A DNA stretch of 64,000 nt from Struthio camelus (Eukaryota > Chordata > Aves > Struthioniformes > Struthionidae), in the NCBI RefSeq assembly GCF_040807025.1, contig NC_090942.1, positions 129,213,247 through 129,277,246 on the forward strand, in the 5' to 3' direction. Every line of letters starts with the position of its first letter. The stretch's first letter is position 1. Below the pieces are notes generated by a model, which saw nothing but the letters and a program-made list of their open reading frames with translations, was not told the DNA's origin and did no database searches. Positions 11,721-25,415 of the stretch are shown one piece after another. A program made the position numbers and the translations under genes.

Positions 11721-14590
11721 GATTATAACCTGCCTAGGCTTTTGGTGAAGGTTCCAATGCAGAAGACCTTTCACTAGGAACCAAGAATATACTGCTTAAT
11801 TATAAGACTGCTTCATTTTTCTTTCTACCAAAAAAAAAATTGCCTTAGTTGTATTTTTGCCTTTTGCCTGCTCGATCAATATAAATAACAAATAAGAACA
11901 ACATTTCTCTTGCTTTCCTTTACTTGTATACAATAGTGAGAGTTTGGAAAATTTATTAAAATTGTGTGTATATTTTAGAGGCCAGTTCCCAGGCTTGGAT
12001 TAGTTTCTCACACCTGTTTTCTGCTCAGACCTACTGCTCTTACTGCTTGTTTTGATCATGCATGTTACAGTTTTTGCTGTTCTAAAAAGGTTATTAGGGA
12101 ACTCTGGGAAGAGAATTTGTATGCCACATCATATTCTAGCCGAGTTAACGTCTGTCTTTCCCATATTTTCATTCCCCATCTTCTCTGGGTACAAAGAGAG
12201 ACTTATATTAACTCTCAAAATGAGTTTTGAAAAATATCACTTTCTTTCTCCTTTGTTTGTTTTCAAGGAGAAAACTATAGATTGCAAAACAGAATGAACA
12301 ATCACATGTTAATCACATTTCTAGTACTATATTTTCATAGTTGTTGCAGTCATTGGGATGAACTGTTGTTAATAGTGGGTGTCTTATTAATGGGACAGAA
12401 GAATTTGAATTAGGGAATAAGCCCTATATATGCAGCTGTATGTTCCTGCGTACAATTTTATGACACAAGACACCTGTTATTCCTCCTGAGGGGAATAACC
12501 TCCAGAGAGATGCGAAAGAATTTTGTTATCTACACAGAAGAGTGTGAAAGGGAAAGTAGAGAAGCCGATTTATTACTTTCCTTTTCATTGTCTGCCAGAT
12601 ATCCATCCATGTGTTTTGGGCTGTAATATATTGTAGCTGTCACCTTTCTGATGACTCTCTTCCCATTATACTGCCCTTGATCAAGGAAGCAAGCATGAAC
12701 ATTCACACAATCCATACTGCTCCACAGAAGCCATTTAAACACCAGCTTGTAGTTAGTCTTTCGAGTCAGACGTGAATGTCAAAACTTCAAATACACCATA
12801 GAAGAGAGGCGATTAACTATTGCTAGCCTATAGTAACGTGCATTAGGACAGCAATATAGAGCAGGGCGTAACTCTAGTATCAGGCATCAGATCCTTTGGA
12901 GAGGAGTGCAGCAGATCCTGTAATGAATAATTCTTACCTGAGCAATGGAATGCACCTTGCTGGGGCTTATACGATTCAAGTAGGTGTTTTTGTTCATGTT
13001 TAATTCTGAGAGGGGTTTTTTAGCTCAGTCATGGTGTCATGGAAGTACGGAGCCAGACCAAATCCCAAATCAGCATATCCTGATAAGTATATTCTGTCTG
13101 TGTAACTGCAGATCAAAACCAATGCCACTTGGTCTCTAGGTGGCTCTCTGAGTTCATATGGTGTGTTCTGTGAAAGCAGCAATAAACTTAGTTGCAAACT
13201 GGCTCCAAAGCTATGCAGTCAGGTTACGTGCTGTTGCACTTGAATTGCTCTACCCTGTTGGGTCTATGCTGGGTTAGGCAGCTGTGTATATTGGCCTGTA
13301 GGTAGAACAGTTTCTCTCCTTCCCCCGTAATGGGAGGAGGAAGGCTGCAGTTTAACACCGCATGCCCATTGAGGGAGGTTTTTCAACCTCAGTGAGTCTA
13401 AGTCACTATCAAGCTATTGGAGGTTTTAGCTCATATATTCCATCAAGCATTTGTTTTTAAGGACAGGAGTACATTTAGCTACAACATGCTGCAGGTTTAT
13501 TTGTTACATAAATGTTTTTTTAAAGCAACAAAATAGGGTTAAAGGGACATCTGCAAACATCACTGTAACTCCTATTCCAAAGTCTGACCTAGAATTACTA
13601 GCAAAGGAGAATCAGCGTTACAGTAACGGGCCTTGCTGGGTGTTATGATTAGAAACATGGGTACTTCAAGGTCTGCGTTTTTGTTGCCTTCTAATTACAT
13701 GAAATGCTTTCTGGATGGTAAAGAGAAGCACATACTACTAAAACAGTGTACACTATAACCCTTGTCCTCTTGTTCTCCTGACCAAAACTCATGCAATCAT
13801 CATCAATACATAGGTTGCACATAAGCTATGCAAGACTTGACAGGAAGCTATTTACCCCACATTTCTGCCTTTTGTTCAGTACTTTCATTTTAACACTACC
13901 ACGTCTGAACTGAAATAGATGCAGATAGAGATACAATGTCCATGGTCTAAACCCTGAGTAATGCAAAGTTTGTATCACGGTTACACCCCTTGCCCAAGCT
14001 GAAGGGGTGCCTGTCTAGGTGGGAGAGGTGTAATCTCTCACAAAGTGAGATCTCAAAACTGATGCAGAACTAGGGACCTGCTAGGAAGAGCATAGGGAGC
14101 TTCAGGGGAATGGCTTTACAGATCTGTTTGACCAGTCCTACTGGACACAGAGCACAGGAGATAGAGGGGACCTTTCCACGCATGGCACTTCCCTGCAGGC
14201 TTCAGGATGCTCCCCTGCCGTTCCAGCACCTCGATGAGCCCAGCGTGCGCGCGCTGCCTCGCGTTTAGCCACAGTCTAGCCAACAGCTGCTTCTCAGTTG
14301 CTCTATAGCGGAGAGCCAAAGTTTCGTTTGCTTGAAATGCTTTGTGCATATCATAAATGGTAAACTTCACATTGATTTCTGTATGTGATAAAATTCGTGG
14401 TAAATTTCCAAAAGAGCCTTAGAGTAAACTGTGCATCATGCAAAGAGAGAGTACCAGGGCAGCATAGTACATGGGCAAAAAGAGGCAGAAAGACAAGTTT
14501 GGTGCCGATGCTGCAACTTTAAACAGCTCTGCTTTTAGTTTGTAAGTTAATTACAGAGCTTGTACCCTAGGCTTACCAAGCGTCTCAGCA
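11721..14590. other. Intergenic DNA between DYNLT3 and the isolated CpG island
   Basis: I see no exon of a known family, no recognisable transposon and no RNA gene here. The short open frames look like chance. Confidence 0.5.
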
Positions 14591-15075
14591 GAGGCACCGC
14601 ACAGAGAAGAGAGTGAAACCCATTCAAACCCCCCGACCCGCAGAGGAAGCCGGTGAGAGGCGCCGGCTGCAAGAAATCAAACGTCCGGTCAGCAGGTGGC
14701 AGCGCGGACGGCGGTTAAACGGCCGAGGGCCCCCGCGGGGGCGGGGCAGCCCCTCCCCCGCCCCTCTCGGGCGCTACCCGCTCTGCGGCGGCGGTAACGG
14801 TAAAACGGTTGGGTTCGCCGATAACAACAACGAGCTGCGACACGTTCAGACAAAGCGGGCAGGGCCTGAGGCCGGCGGCCCGCAGCTCCTTTTCCCTCGC
14901 CGCCCGGCAGCTGACCGACCGGGCAGGGACCCGCCCGCCCAGAGGCCCCACTTCTAGGAGCCTGGAGGCGGGGTGTCGGGCGGGCAGCTGCGGTCTGGCC
15001 GCCTCCCTCCAGGTGGGGCAGCTCAGCCGCAACGGAAAGCTGGGACGGGCAGGTGCTTTCGGAAACAGAAGGCAG
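14590..15075. promoter_or_regulatory. Isolated CpG island with CTCF-type motif
   Basis: A sharp GC- and CpG-rich block in an otherwise AT-rich intergenic region, about 4.9 kb after the DYNLT3 stop and 10.7 kb beyond the CYBB stop. At 14689-14702 it has TCAGCAGGTGGCAG, which agrees with the CTCF core CCASYAGRKGGCRS at all but the first base. A weaker similar site is at 15006-15019. Four AACGG cores (MYB-like) lie at 14718-14722, 14796-14800, 14804-14808 and 15031-15035. Open frames on both strands show no recognisable domain and are probably compositional. It may be an insulator, an enhancer-type island or the promoter of an unknown noncoding RNA. The role is inferred; the composition and motif are seen. 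Confidence 0.65.
14689..14702 (+). promoter_or_regulatory. Putative CTCF binding site
   Basis: TCAGCAGGTGGCAG matches 13 of 14 positions of the CTCF core consensus CCASYAGRKGGCRS, and lies in a CpG-rich setting, as many constitutive sites do. Confidence 0.55.
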
Positions 15076-15293
15076 CCTGGTTAGGTTGGGCTACATGTGA
15101 AAAACAGGTTGCCGTAATGGGAAAACGTTGTTGTCGGTATTATTGCTAGCCCTGCATGTATGTTTTTGATAGCATCAAACCCTTTATAAAAGCCGCTTTT
15201 TTTTTTCTTCCTTTCTGCCGTGTCAGTGTCATTGCGTTTACAGTTTTTTGACGTTTGACAAGCAGGAGGAGGAGGAAGGTCCCCTGCGGCCCT

Positions 15294-15312
15294 CCCCCCC
15301 CCCCCCCCCCCC
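15294..15312. repeat. Run of 19 cytosines
   Basis: An uninterrupted C19 tract, preceded by a GGA-repeat purine stretch (about 15262-15279). The opposite strand is G19, which can fold into a G-quadruplex, and the length may be imprecise in an assembly. Confidence 0.85.
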
Positions 15313-18300
15313 GCAGGTAATCGCAGTGACTTGGCTGAGGGTTCTTGTTTGCTGCCTCTGTGAACGTGGTTGACATGCCTAATAAAGCCTGGCTGAGGGA
15401 CCATTTAGTACCACCCGCAGGAAGCGTCACTGATCGCAGGAACGCCTTCCTGGACCAGTGAGCAGTCTTGGAAAAATACATTATTGGAAAGAAATCAAAC
15501 ACAAACACTCACTGGCATCTTGTCTATGCGCCTGCATGGAAGAGAGCCAAGATGAAAGCACCTAGAATATACTTTTAAAAGTAATAATAATGATACATAG
15601 CCTTATTACAAAATAATATCAGGAAGCTATGGTTATGCCACTCCTCTCGACACGTATGTTTTCAGAGAATTCATACTGTACAGGAAACATGAGACAAACT
15701 GCAGAAAGACTGCAAACCCGCTGTCATTCCTAGCCTACAGACACCCCACAGATACTCTTTTTACTTCCCTACTGGAAAGTCAGGAGTTATTGCAGAAGTT
15801 GCTCAGAGCTGTTTCTGTTACAATCACACATGCTGGGAAGCGTCTTCTGACTACAGCTATTTTTGTATTCTCTGTGTAATGTCTGTGTAACAGAGAAAGA
15901 TTAAAAAGTGCTGCCTTGGGTTTCATAAAAATATGATTTTTTATAAGCGCATGTAGCTATGTATGACATACTTTTAATTTCAGTGTTGCTGCTACTAAAA
16001 ATACTTTCTCTTGAGAATACAAACAGGACTGCCATTCATGTTTTGTAGCCCAACAGTAGTGATACGTACTCATACTGTACAAAAGTTGGGGAAGCAAAAA
16101 ACAGAGCAGACCTGAGATATATAAATTGCCAAACTCCTTCATTGAGCCACTGGAGCTGGTCAAGGGGCTGCACAATGTCATAAAAATTTGCATCGTGTTT
16201 TCTCACTTATTAGCCAAACTTGAAACAGAGAAAGACAAAGAAGAGGGCAGTGTAAGGGAGCAGGGACAGTTACAATGGCTGAAACAGAAACTTAAGAAAT
16301 AATACAGATGTCCATATTTTTTTTTTCACATAGGCAGATGCTTTAAATGAGAGACAAACTCCAAAATATAGGGCCAACCCTGAGAAGAGCAGCAGAATTT
16401 ACAGAACCTGGTTTCTGTCTCACCCTTTTTCCATATCTATTCCTTCTTCCAGCTCCTATCTCATTTCTTTAGGAAAACAGGAGAAAAATAAATCGTTTTG
16501 AAAACCTAATTTGAGAACTACCCAAACAGTAGCAGTTGGAAAGTGCAAACCTGGTTCTCCAAGATAATAACTATTATTATTATTGCTATTATTATCACTG
16601 CATTGCCGAGAAGCACTGATTTTGGAGCAGTGCCCCGCTATGCTGGATGTTATTCAAACGTAAAACGGAAGCACAGGCATTGTCTGAAAAACTTGCTATT
16701 TTACTACAAAGACAAGAGGCACTGGATGGAGGCAGACAAGCCTAGGAAAGCAAAGAAGCAGTACAAGCAATAAAATCAATTGTCCAAGACAGGAATTTGA
16801 GGCCAACAGTTGTCTCAAGATCAGGACAGAAAGTATGTGGATGGAGCCAGAAAGTGGCTCCATTTCCAGAAATGGAAATGGAAAGAGAGGAGGTGACAGA
16901 GCCTCCTGGCAGACTCAGCAGGGACAAGCAGGTTCTTGGGAGAGTGTAGTAGCATCTGCATTGATTGGAGCACAGCTGAGCTGGCTCAGAAATTGGTTGG
17001 TGGTTTTGGCTCATGTTCCTAAATGCAGTTTGATTGACTATGGAAAACTGGTGAAAACAGCTGGCAGCCTAGCCATGGGCAGAGCAGTAGAGTTTTAAGG
17101 AAGTATCTGAAGCAGGTAATGAGGTAGCATGGTAGAGGTTTGGGGGAAATTTCTCTTAAGAGTGATCAGAGCATCAAGGGCTGCTTGTTGATAATTAAAA
17201 AAATGGGAATGGGAGGATGGCGCCATGAACTGGTGGAGCAGAGGATTTCCAGCTCCTGCTTTTGAAGGCAGATGGGAGGTGGGCTATAAACAGTTATGAA
17301 GCTAATGTGAGTTGAGTGTATTTGTTACAGTGGAGGAGGGGGAGCAAAGGGAAGATGTACAGGTATCACTAATGGACTAGAGGTAAGATCCGTGTAGCAG
17401 CATTTGGGAGGGATATAAATGAAGACAGGTTCTCGAGGCTGTAGGAGAAGAAACAGCAGCAGTCAAGCAGTGAGCTGATGAGAGCCTATATGTGAATCTT
17501 GGCTTGAGAGGCTGGATAGGAAGGCCAGCATCCCAAAACTGTTATGCTGAAAAATATCTGCATGTCTGTCTTGGATGAAATGTTAGAACGTCTGACTCAA
17601 AGATATCTCCGAATTACTGGCTTTGTTCCCAGTCAGTGAAAGAAAGGGTGGAAGAGGAAGGTTCTAGATGAAGAGCTCTTCTTTTAGCAGCTTTGAGGTT
17701 GAAGCAGTGGTGAGAAATGCAGAGAATCTGTGCATCTGCAGGAGTTCACCCATACCACAGTTCAAGCCATCTGCAGTCACAGTGGCCCTGGTGAGATGGA
17801 TTGAGTTCAGGCCATGTTGTCTTTCCTGTGTCCAAGTTCTCCTGCCCAATAAATGAGCTGACTTGCACTTCAGCCAGTGTCTGAGACAGTGTGCAGGTGG
17901 CATGGATGATGAGGGAGCTGGGATTGGAGCGCAAGCACAATGCATGGGGTAACCTAGTGATGTGGATGTCACTGGTACCAAAGTCAAGGGAGACCAAGAT
18001 CTCCGAAGAAGATCGTAACTAAGTGTGTTGAAGCCAGCTGGTACGTCAGGGAAAATGAGGACAGAGGGTTAGGGATCTGCACAGTTAGAAACTTTAGCCA
18101 CAGCATTTTTAGAGTTGCACTGTGTTAGAAGTCAGACCAGAGGAGATTTAAGATGAAAATGTGACACCCACCCATCAGCGATAGTATAAAATACTTTTTC
18201 AGTAAGAGACGGAAAAAAGAAGGAGAAGGGCTGGTAGTTACATTAGCGAGAGATTATTTTGGTTATTCTTTTAAAAGATGAGAGTTCTCTGGGGCTGAGT

Positions 18301-21300
18301 GGAGAAGGAGGCAAACAAAGTGAGAGGTTTCCTTTGCAGCTTGTGTGGCATTTACAAGGGACACAAGGGCCCATCCTGTGCGACATTTTGCATGGACACT
18401 TGCCTTGATAGAAGTAAATATTTAATCAGCACGTAAGACAGCAGCATGCTAGTTCACTCCAGCGGTATTTTTGCTACTGATACAGCTGCCTTGTGGGTTA
18501 CAAAATGCAAAAGCTATCCCTGTTAACTAGCAATGAACAGTGTTTTCTTCCATCCGTAGAGGGAGAAGGGAATGCCCAGCATATTGAAACAAATTAAATA
18601 ACTGTGGACATTAGCTAAATAAGGAGACAAGGAAACATCTGTTACTGCTGAAGGGGAAGTGGTCATCCTAATGGGTTAGTCTTTGCAAATGTTGAAAGTA
18701 ACAGGAAGATTTTCATCATTTTCTTGGTTTTGGGACTAGTTGCTGTTGCTTTATTGACTGATAAATGTAAATGTACCCATTAGATTTTCATAACTGTATC
18801 TCTCATCCCCTGACTAAGTCTGAGAAGTGCTCTTTTTTTTTTTTTTCAGCATTGACAGTGCTAGTCTTCCTATCCAGTCTCACAAGCCAAAATTCATATA
18901 TGGGCTCTCGTTAGCTCCCTTACTGATTACTACTGTTCTCTTTTTCTGACTTGAAGAATCTTGCACACTTATATCCCTCTCAAGTGCTGCTACAGAGATC
19001 TTCTATCTGGTCCATCGCTGATAACCATATACCTACTAACTTAAAGTTAACTTCCCCCAGAGAAGAATTTAGAGCATAAAAAGCATTGAGCATTAATTTA
19101 ATTAACAATAACAATGATTTTAACTTCAGGCAAAATTACTTGGTTATGTTTACAACACCGGCTTTGTTGCCTGCCTCAGAGGGTATGAAAAAGCAATGAA
19201 GGGACTCAGCAATAACTGTGGTGGAGACTATCTTTAGAGGTTTCCTGCAAAGTGAATGGAAAATAGTACACATTCTGTAATATGCATGTTCTGTAAGCCG
19301 TATTTCATTGCAGCCCATCTTACTGTCCTTTACAGACTGCTTTTAGGGGAACATTTTGTAGCATCAATCCTTTGCTATTGGGTGTGTTAATTTATGCACA
19401 TGTAAGACACACAATGATGATGGAAAGTTATTCACATTTTTACTCAACCATGTGCAGTCCTAGTACAAAGGATTAGGCCTAATGAAATGCTAATAGACAC
19501 CGGGACCATTCATAATTTTGGAGCAGAAGATAGCTGCTGATGGTCTGCAGGGCTCTATCTGTATCCTCAAGGGAAGTGGTTCTAGAAAGTGTTTCTCACA
19601 ACTGGTGTGACAGTCACTTCTGATTATTTCCTTGCTGCTGTCTGAGCAGGTTTCAAATCTCAGAGGGCTTGTGTGAACTTACCACCTGAAGACTGGCTTG
19701 ACCTAGCATTGGTTACCATAGATGGAAAGGAGGTGGGAGAAAAAGGCAGAGTCAAGGTGACAATACCACGTCAGCAGCTGTCCTCATTAGCTGTTCATGG
19801 GAACTTGGCCAGCAGTAGACTGTCCTGCACGGAGTTTGCTATAGCTTCTGGGTATTGAGCACATGGCGTGAAAATCTCCGAAGTCAATTTAGAAGGGTGG
19901 CGAGTCTATAATATGAAACTGGGCTCTTGCTGTGCCCAAATGCCCTGGTGTAACACTACCTTTTGGCCTGTTAACTGCAAAGAGATGATGGCAATTGCCC
20001 TGTCCTAGTTCTTCCCTGCATCATTTCTGCACCAACTGATGCTGAGGAAAATTTAACCTGAATTTTCTCAGTGATCTCCAGCATTCTAAGAGAAAACCTA
20101 TACTGCCACAGTGAAGACCCTGGACTTTTTTAATGTCAAGTATAGCTCACATGGGTGTAGAAAGACAATCAGCATAAGACATCAGCATAAGAAGCATCTA
20201 TGCTTTACTTCAAAGGTTGCTTGACTGAAGATGTCTTCACAAATATCCAGATGTCTTGAAGGTCATTAAACTCGTGATGAATGATGTTTTCGTAGTTTCT
20301 CATCTTAATGCCAATTGATCTACATTTGTTTCTTTGAAAAGTTAAAAAAAAATCAACCAAAGAGCTATTTGCAGAGCAGTTTGCTCTGTATCTTGTTTCT
20401 GAAATTATAAAGCATCTGTTCCAAGGGAGAGAGATGGGCTGACTCCTCCTTGCCTAGCCTTTCGCTCCCTCTCTCTTCTACTGCAATGCTCAGCAGGGTG
20501 GATAGGTGTTTTTGTCTGTGTGTTTAGGGTGGGAATGAGTTCTTTGGCCATCCCCCTCATTTCTGCACAATGCAAATGAAATGTACGGCCAAATCCAGAT
20601 ATATTTTACAGTAGGACAGAATTTGACCCATACATGCTGAGATATTAGAAGAGAGCAGCTGATAAATTTCCTACGCTGCAGACTTTAAAATAAGAATCAG
20701 TTGTTAAGGGCGGGGAGGGCATTTTACAGCAGAGGAGCAAATATAGTCTGCTGGGGCAATGCAGAGGTGGGTACAGCCCTGATCTATTTATAGTGACAGG
20801 GAGGCTGCAGATGAATCACACTGTATGAGATGCGCATAGTGCTGGTTGGAGCTCTGAGCTCCATCCCCCACTTTGCCTTTCCCTGTGCTTGCCCTGCAGT
20901 GGGCACAAGCACTCAGGAAATCAGCAAAGAGACTGAGGGAGCTAGAGAGTCTTTAGGAAAGCTGTGGAGCTGGGAAGCAGGAAGGAGTGGGTGAGCTGTG
21001 GTGGAAAAGCAGCGTTCGGTAGAATTTTGATAGGAACAGAGAGGAATATGTGGTAGCTGAGTGAGCAGGGACACATGAATTAGCCACGCAGAAGAGTAGC
21101 AGCAGAAAGGGAGCGATGAGGTTAGAGGAAGTGCAGAATAGGGCTAGGAAGCGTGTGTAAGCTTTCGACAGTTCTTTCAACTTTTCCACCCTGCTCTAAT
21201 TTATTGCAGTTAGTGTGGACTGGGTCTGTGTGTGTGGCATGTTAGTGAGACCAGTGGGTTGCTAAGGTTGGTTTGAAATGCAAGAATGAGTGTGTGGTTC

Positions 21301-24300
21301 TTGACAACTAACTACTCTGGCTTGTACCTGTGGAACTGACACTGGTATGCACAGTCAGACATGAAAGTCCTGGTCCTGAAAATGCTTATAATCGTGAACA
21401 TCTTACTGTATGCTAGTAGCTTCCTTTGAACATGTATGCATGCGTGTTTGACGTGTCAGGCTTACACCTTTCTATGAATCCTACAAAAAAACTCACTGAA
21501 AGGTGAACAAATGAAAAACTGTGAACTAATTGGTTAAGAATATCCCAAATTAGAGTATGATCCTGAGAGAAAGTGCCATAATGAGACCATAATGTTATTT
21601 CTTGTTTGTTCAAAAATACTTTGTGTTTGACAGGCAGCTTTGGGGTTGTTTTTCTAATTTTGTTTGACACACTGCTTGAGGATTTAAATGCAAAAAGTCC
21701 CCACCCAGCAGAGAAAGTCTTACAAGACTGAAAAGAGGAAGACCTATTTTGCAACCAGGGTGGTTTCCCCCTCTGATATGCATGACAGTGAACAGGCAGG
21801 GTAGCATTTTTACTGTAGGTTAACACTTTGCTGGCTGTTGAGCCAAATATGAAAACTTGAGTTTCCTTTGCACAGACTAATGTGCACCAGGGAAGGAATA
21901 GAGGGCTAGATGAGCCCCCGTGTATATCCTGGTCTCACTCAATCATATTATCTCTATTTGACCAGGGGCCATACAGAGTGGGGGGCTCCAGAACACTCCC
22001 AATTTCTACGATCCAGATGGGGCCAATGGAAGCCAGAGTTGCCCAGCACCCCTCAGGATCAACGTCTTTAACTGTAAGCCTAACTACAGTGAACTGGAAT
22101 GACTAGATATGGGAAGACAGGCAATATTACATAAGAAGGGAAGGAAAAATATGCTGAGCTGAAGCTACTAGTAAGGCCAACTTCTTTTTTTCAGTCACTT
22201 TGCATTGAGCTCCTAATTGCATCCATTAGTTGAAACATTTATTTTACTGATCCAGCACCAACTGGCTTTTCTTACAGTCAGCAGAGCATTTTCACATGAA
22301 TAGGGAATTTGTGGAACTGGATGGGAGGACAGACCTGAAGACTTCAGCCCACTTCATAAACTAAGGTACAGCATGAGTTCAACAGTGTGTGTCACACAGA
22401 CTGTCCTCGTACTTGTACTGGTATTGTCAACTGTACTAAGAGGCTCCTACATCTTTTAGAGTCATCTCTATATTGATGAGGCAGAGCTAGAACAGAAAGT
22501 TACTGTAAAAGGATTTCCTTAATGGGAGAGCCACTTGCAGTCTTCAGATCCCACTGGAAGTGCGGATGATTGCGGAGCATACGCAAGGACCCCTGTGCAC
22601 ATGGACAGTGTCAGAGGTGTGTGAGAGGAACAGCTTAGGGGCAGCACTGATCCCTGACAGTGAAACACCGGGCTCCCTCAAGTCTTGCCTTGTACTATTC
22701 TCTGCCATCCCCCTCTCCCTTGCACAGCTTCCCCTGGCCGTCTGCAGGAGCAACCTTGAGACGTCCCTGCCTTTCCGAAAATCTTGCCAGTGCTACTGCA
22801 TCAAGCTCACAGTGCCGTACAGCTTTGCCTGAATTGTTAAATTTGCCTAAACTGCTAAACACTATGCACAGTTTCTCAAATGAGGGCGTGGAGCCGCTCT
22901 TTGTTTGCAGGGCAGCCCTGCAGCGTCAGCAATTTGAAAGCAAAAGAATCTTCGTTTATTGTGAAAGCTACTGCTCCCTACCCTCCCCATGACAAAACAA
23001 AACAAAATAAACATATGGAAGGAGGAATTTTTCTGTCAGAGGCCCAGCCTATTGCAAGGATCTGACTCCAAGCAGTGGCATTTGGCCACAAAACAGGACT
23101 GTCCTTTAAGCTCACCTCTAGCCTGCTGCCCTAGCCTTCTCCTCAGGGTGAGTGAAGAGAATGTAGCAGCCATACTCTCCGCTCTGTGTCCCGTGTGGGA
23201 AGCAGCAGTGTTGCCATAGCCACAATAGACTAAGAATTTAACACAGACAGAGGCTTTCTGTCTAATAAATGTGTAGTAAATGATGTTTTATCAACAGGAG
23301 TTCTGTGCCGAGGGTGGGTTACTGGTTAAGCCACCGATTTGGGGAGCTTCTATAGTGAAGGCAAGTGCTTAGAGGAAGGGCTTTACTCTTTTACCATCCT
23401 AGAAGGCAGTAGCATTGACTTAAAGCAGTACCACTAACAGCCCTCCATGCTTTGCTAAAGTGTAGGTAGGATGGGGCCTAGTTCTTACTTTTTCTTATGT
23501 TTGTGTTTCAGTGCTATCCGTTTCACCCATGTATCTTAGGTTTCAAAAAAAAAATCATATTCAGACCATGACTGATAAGGTGTGCCTTGCTGTTTTAGTG
23601 GGAATTAATACAAGAAACCTATGAAAGAAACTGAGAAACTCCCACCTACTTATTTTACAAGTATTAAGAAGACAGTGGTTTAGTAATCAGCAGGGAGTTC
23701 CTTTCTCTGAGTTAAAGGTGACAAACAACCCTTAGCACAAGTGTACAGTACAACAGGGAGTGTCTATTTAACACTGACTCGGTCAGGAAGGATTTTTAAG
23801 AGAAACATGACAATATTTAGAGAATTAATGAGTGAGTTAAAATTAAAAAAAAAACCCAAGATTATTTGGATGGTAAATGTGCTTTCTCCATTAGACCCTT
23901 GCACTTCCTCTTTGCCTGCTTTCTAACAGTGTGAAAGTCTGATCATATTTCCGCTACAATCAAAGCCAATATTTGAATGCCCTCTGCATAGGGTCAGACC
24001 GTTATTATGTTTCAGTAGCAAAAGTTTTATTCCGACAAAGAAAAATATTCAATTCTGCTTAAGCTCTATTCTGAGCTAATAGGTGTGTTTCAAAAAGAAC
24101 TATATAGATTCAAATATGGCCCTTTTGAGGGAAAGAACTTGAAAAACTCCTTCACCAAGGGTTGATCTTCACTAGTGTTTACCAACTGTGACTTCCTCCC
24201 CATCAGATGTTGACACAATTGAAAGTGTCATCTAACAGTTCACAGGAACTGCTAACAACACATACGAAATGGTAAACTGTCTTTCTGAAGTCGCATGGGG

Positions 24301-25400
24301 CAGTTACATAACATTTAGAAATGTTATAAATGGAAAACACATCCTGTCTAGTGAGTTGGGATGTAAAATACATACAACAAGATGGTAATACAAACATGTC
24401 TGGAACTGCATAGGCAGGCCAACACTTTCTTCTGTAAGTAGACTTTCGACTGTAAGAATCTAACAGCACGGTCTAGTGTTGTGTATGAGCTGTGTGTAGA
24501 GTTTGGCTGCAGAGTTTAGAAGGCAGTAGGCAGGCAGTTGGGGCAATTGGGCTGAACAGGAAACAAGAAGGCACTGACTGAGGAAACCACAGTGTATTAC
24601 AATGTGGCTATTTCAAGGCCTTTTGCATCTTTTTCTCTTTTTTTCCCCCCCTTTACTGCTGGTTTTAATGGTTTCTTTTTCTCTGTTGCTGATATTAAAC
24701 ATGTATTGGCTCCTTTTCTTATGAACCTGTTGCCTAGAGTGTACATCCAGAAGTACTGTGCTCTGTATGGCTGTCTTGTGCAAATCAGAAACTCTATCCA
24801 TAGCTGTTCCAGCTACTACCCACGCAGTCTTTGCTTTCTCAAACCTGTCTCACTGCTGTCAGTGAGGAACAGCTGAACAGGGCCAAAAGCACTGTATACA
24901 TTTACGAGTGCTTCATAGAGGACCCATTTAGCAACAAGCTTTTTCAACCTTGAAGCTCAGAAGTGGAGGACCTAAAAATACAAAATCTTTTCTTGTTTCT
25001 CTTCTTGTTTAGATCCCTGCACTGTGAATTTAAGGACGTGAAACTGAGAGAGGAGAGTCTGAAGCAGCCATGCAATGGCTCACGTATTGAGTGCAAGACT
25101 TGGTTTGACTCCAGCCTTATGTTCTCCCCAACTGGAGGGGCTCAGACATCCAGGTGCTTCCTTTTCAGTTCTGTGCCTTCCTAAAGAGGAATGGCTGCTT
25201 CTCAGCTGTCCACTCCCTCTCTCTTGTACAAGACATTTAAGCTTACGTTCAGAAGACTGAAAAATGCTGGTGTGCAAAACAGCTTCCCTGTCATATGTAA
25301 TGATTTTTCCCATTCACCCTTCACTAAATCCCCCCACTTTCCAGGGACTCTCTGTAGTGAGGATAAGCTACCTCTTAAATAGGAAGCATTTTGCTAGAAT
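15313..25400. other. Intergenic DNA between the CpG island and the CYBB 3' end
   Basis: About 10 kb without an exon I can assign. It includes a TTA-type microsatellite near 16566-16598. Purine-rich stretches between 16.8 and 18.1 kb have open frames on both strands with no family resemblance. No LINE with recognisable CR1 motifs is seen here. In the human locus no gene is known to me between CYBB and DYNLT3. Confidence 0.5.
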
Positions 25401-25402
25401 GC

Positions 25403-25415
25403 TTTATTGTTTAAT
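25403..25415 (-). terminator. Candidate poly(A) signals of CYBB
   Basis: Read on the - strand, AATAAA (25408-25403) and ATTAAA (25415-25410) lie about 360 bases after the CYBB stop. A further AATAAA is at 24031-24026. The human transcript has a longer 3' UTR, so the distal site may also be used. Confidence 0.35.

Noticed and set aside
14613-15084. Open frames in the isolated CpG island as a novel protein gene
   Set aside because: No domain, no convincing splice sites, and similar-length frames on both strands. Composition explains them, so I report only the island.
17664-17997. Frames of about 107 and 83 codons near 17.7-18.0 kb
   Set aside because: Frames overlap on both strands without family resemblance, splice signals or codon bias that I can see.
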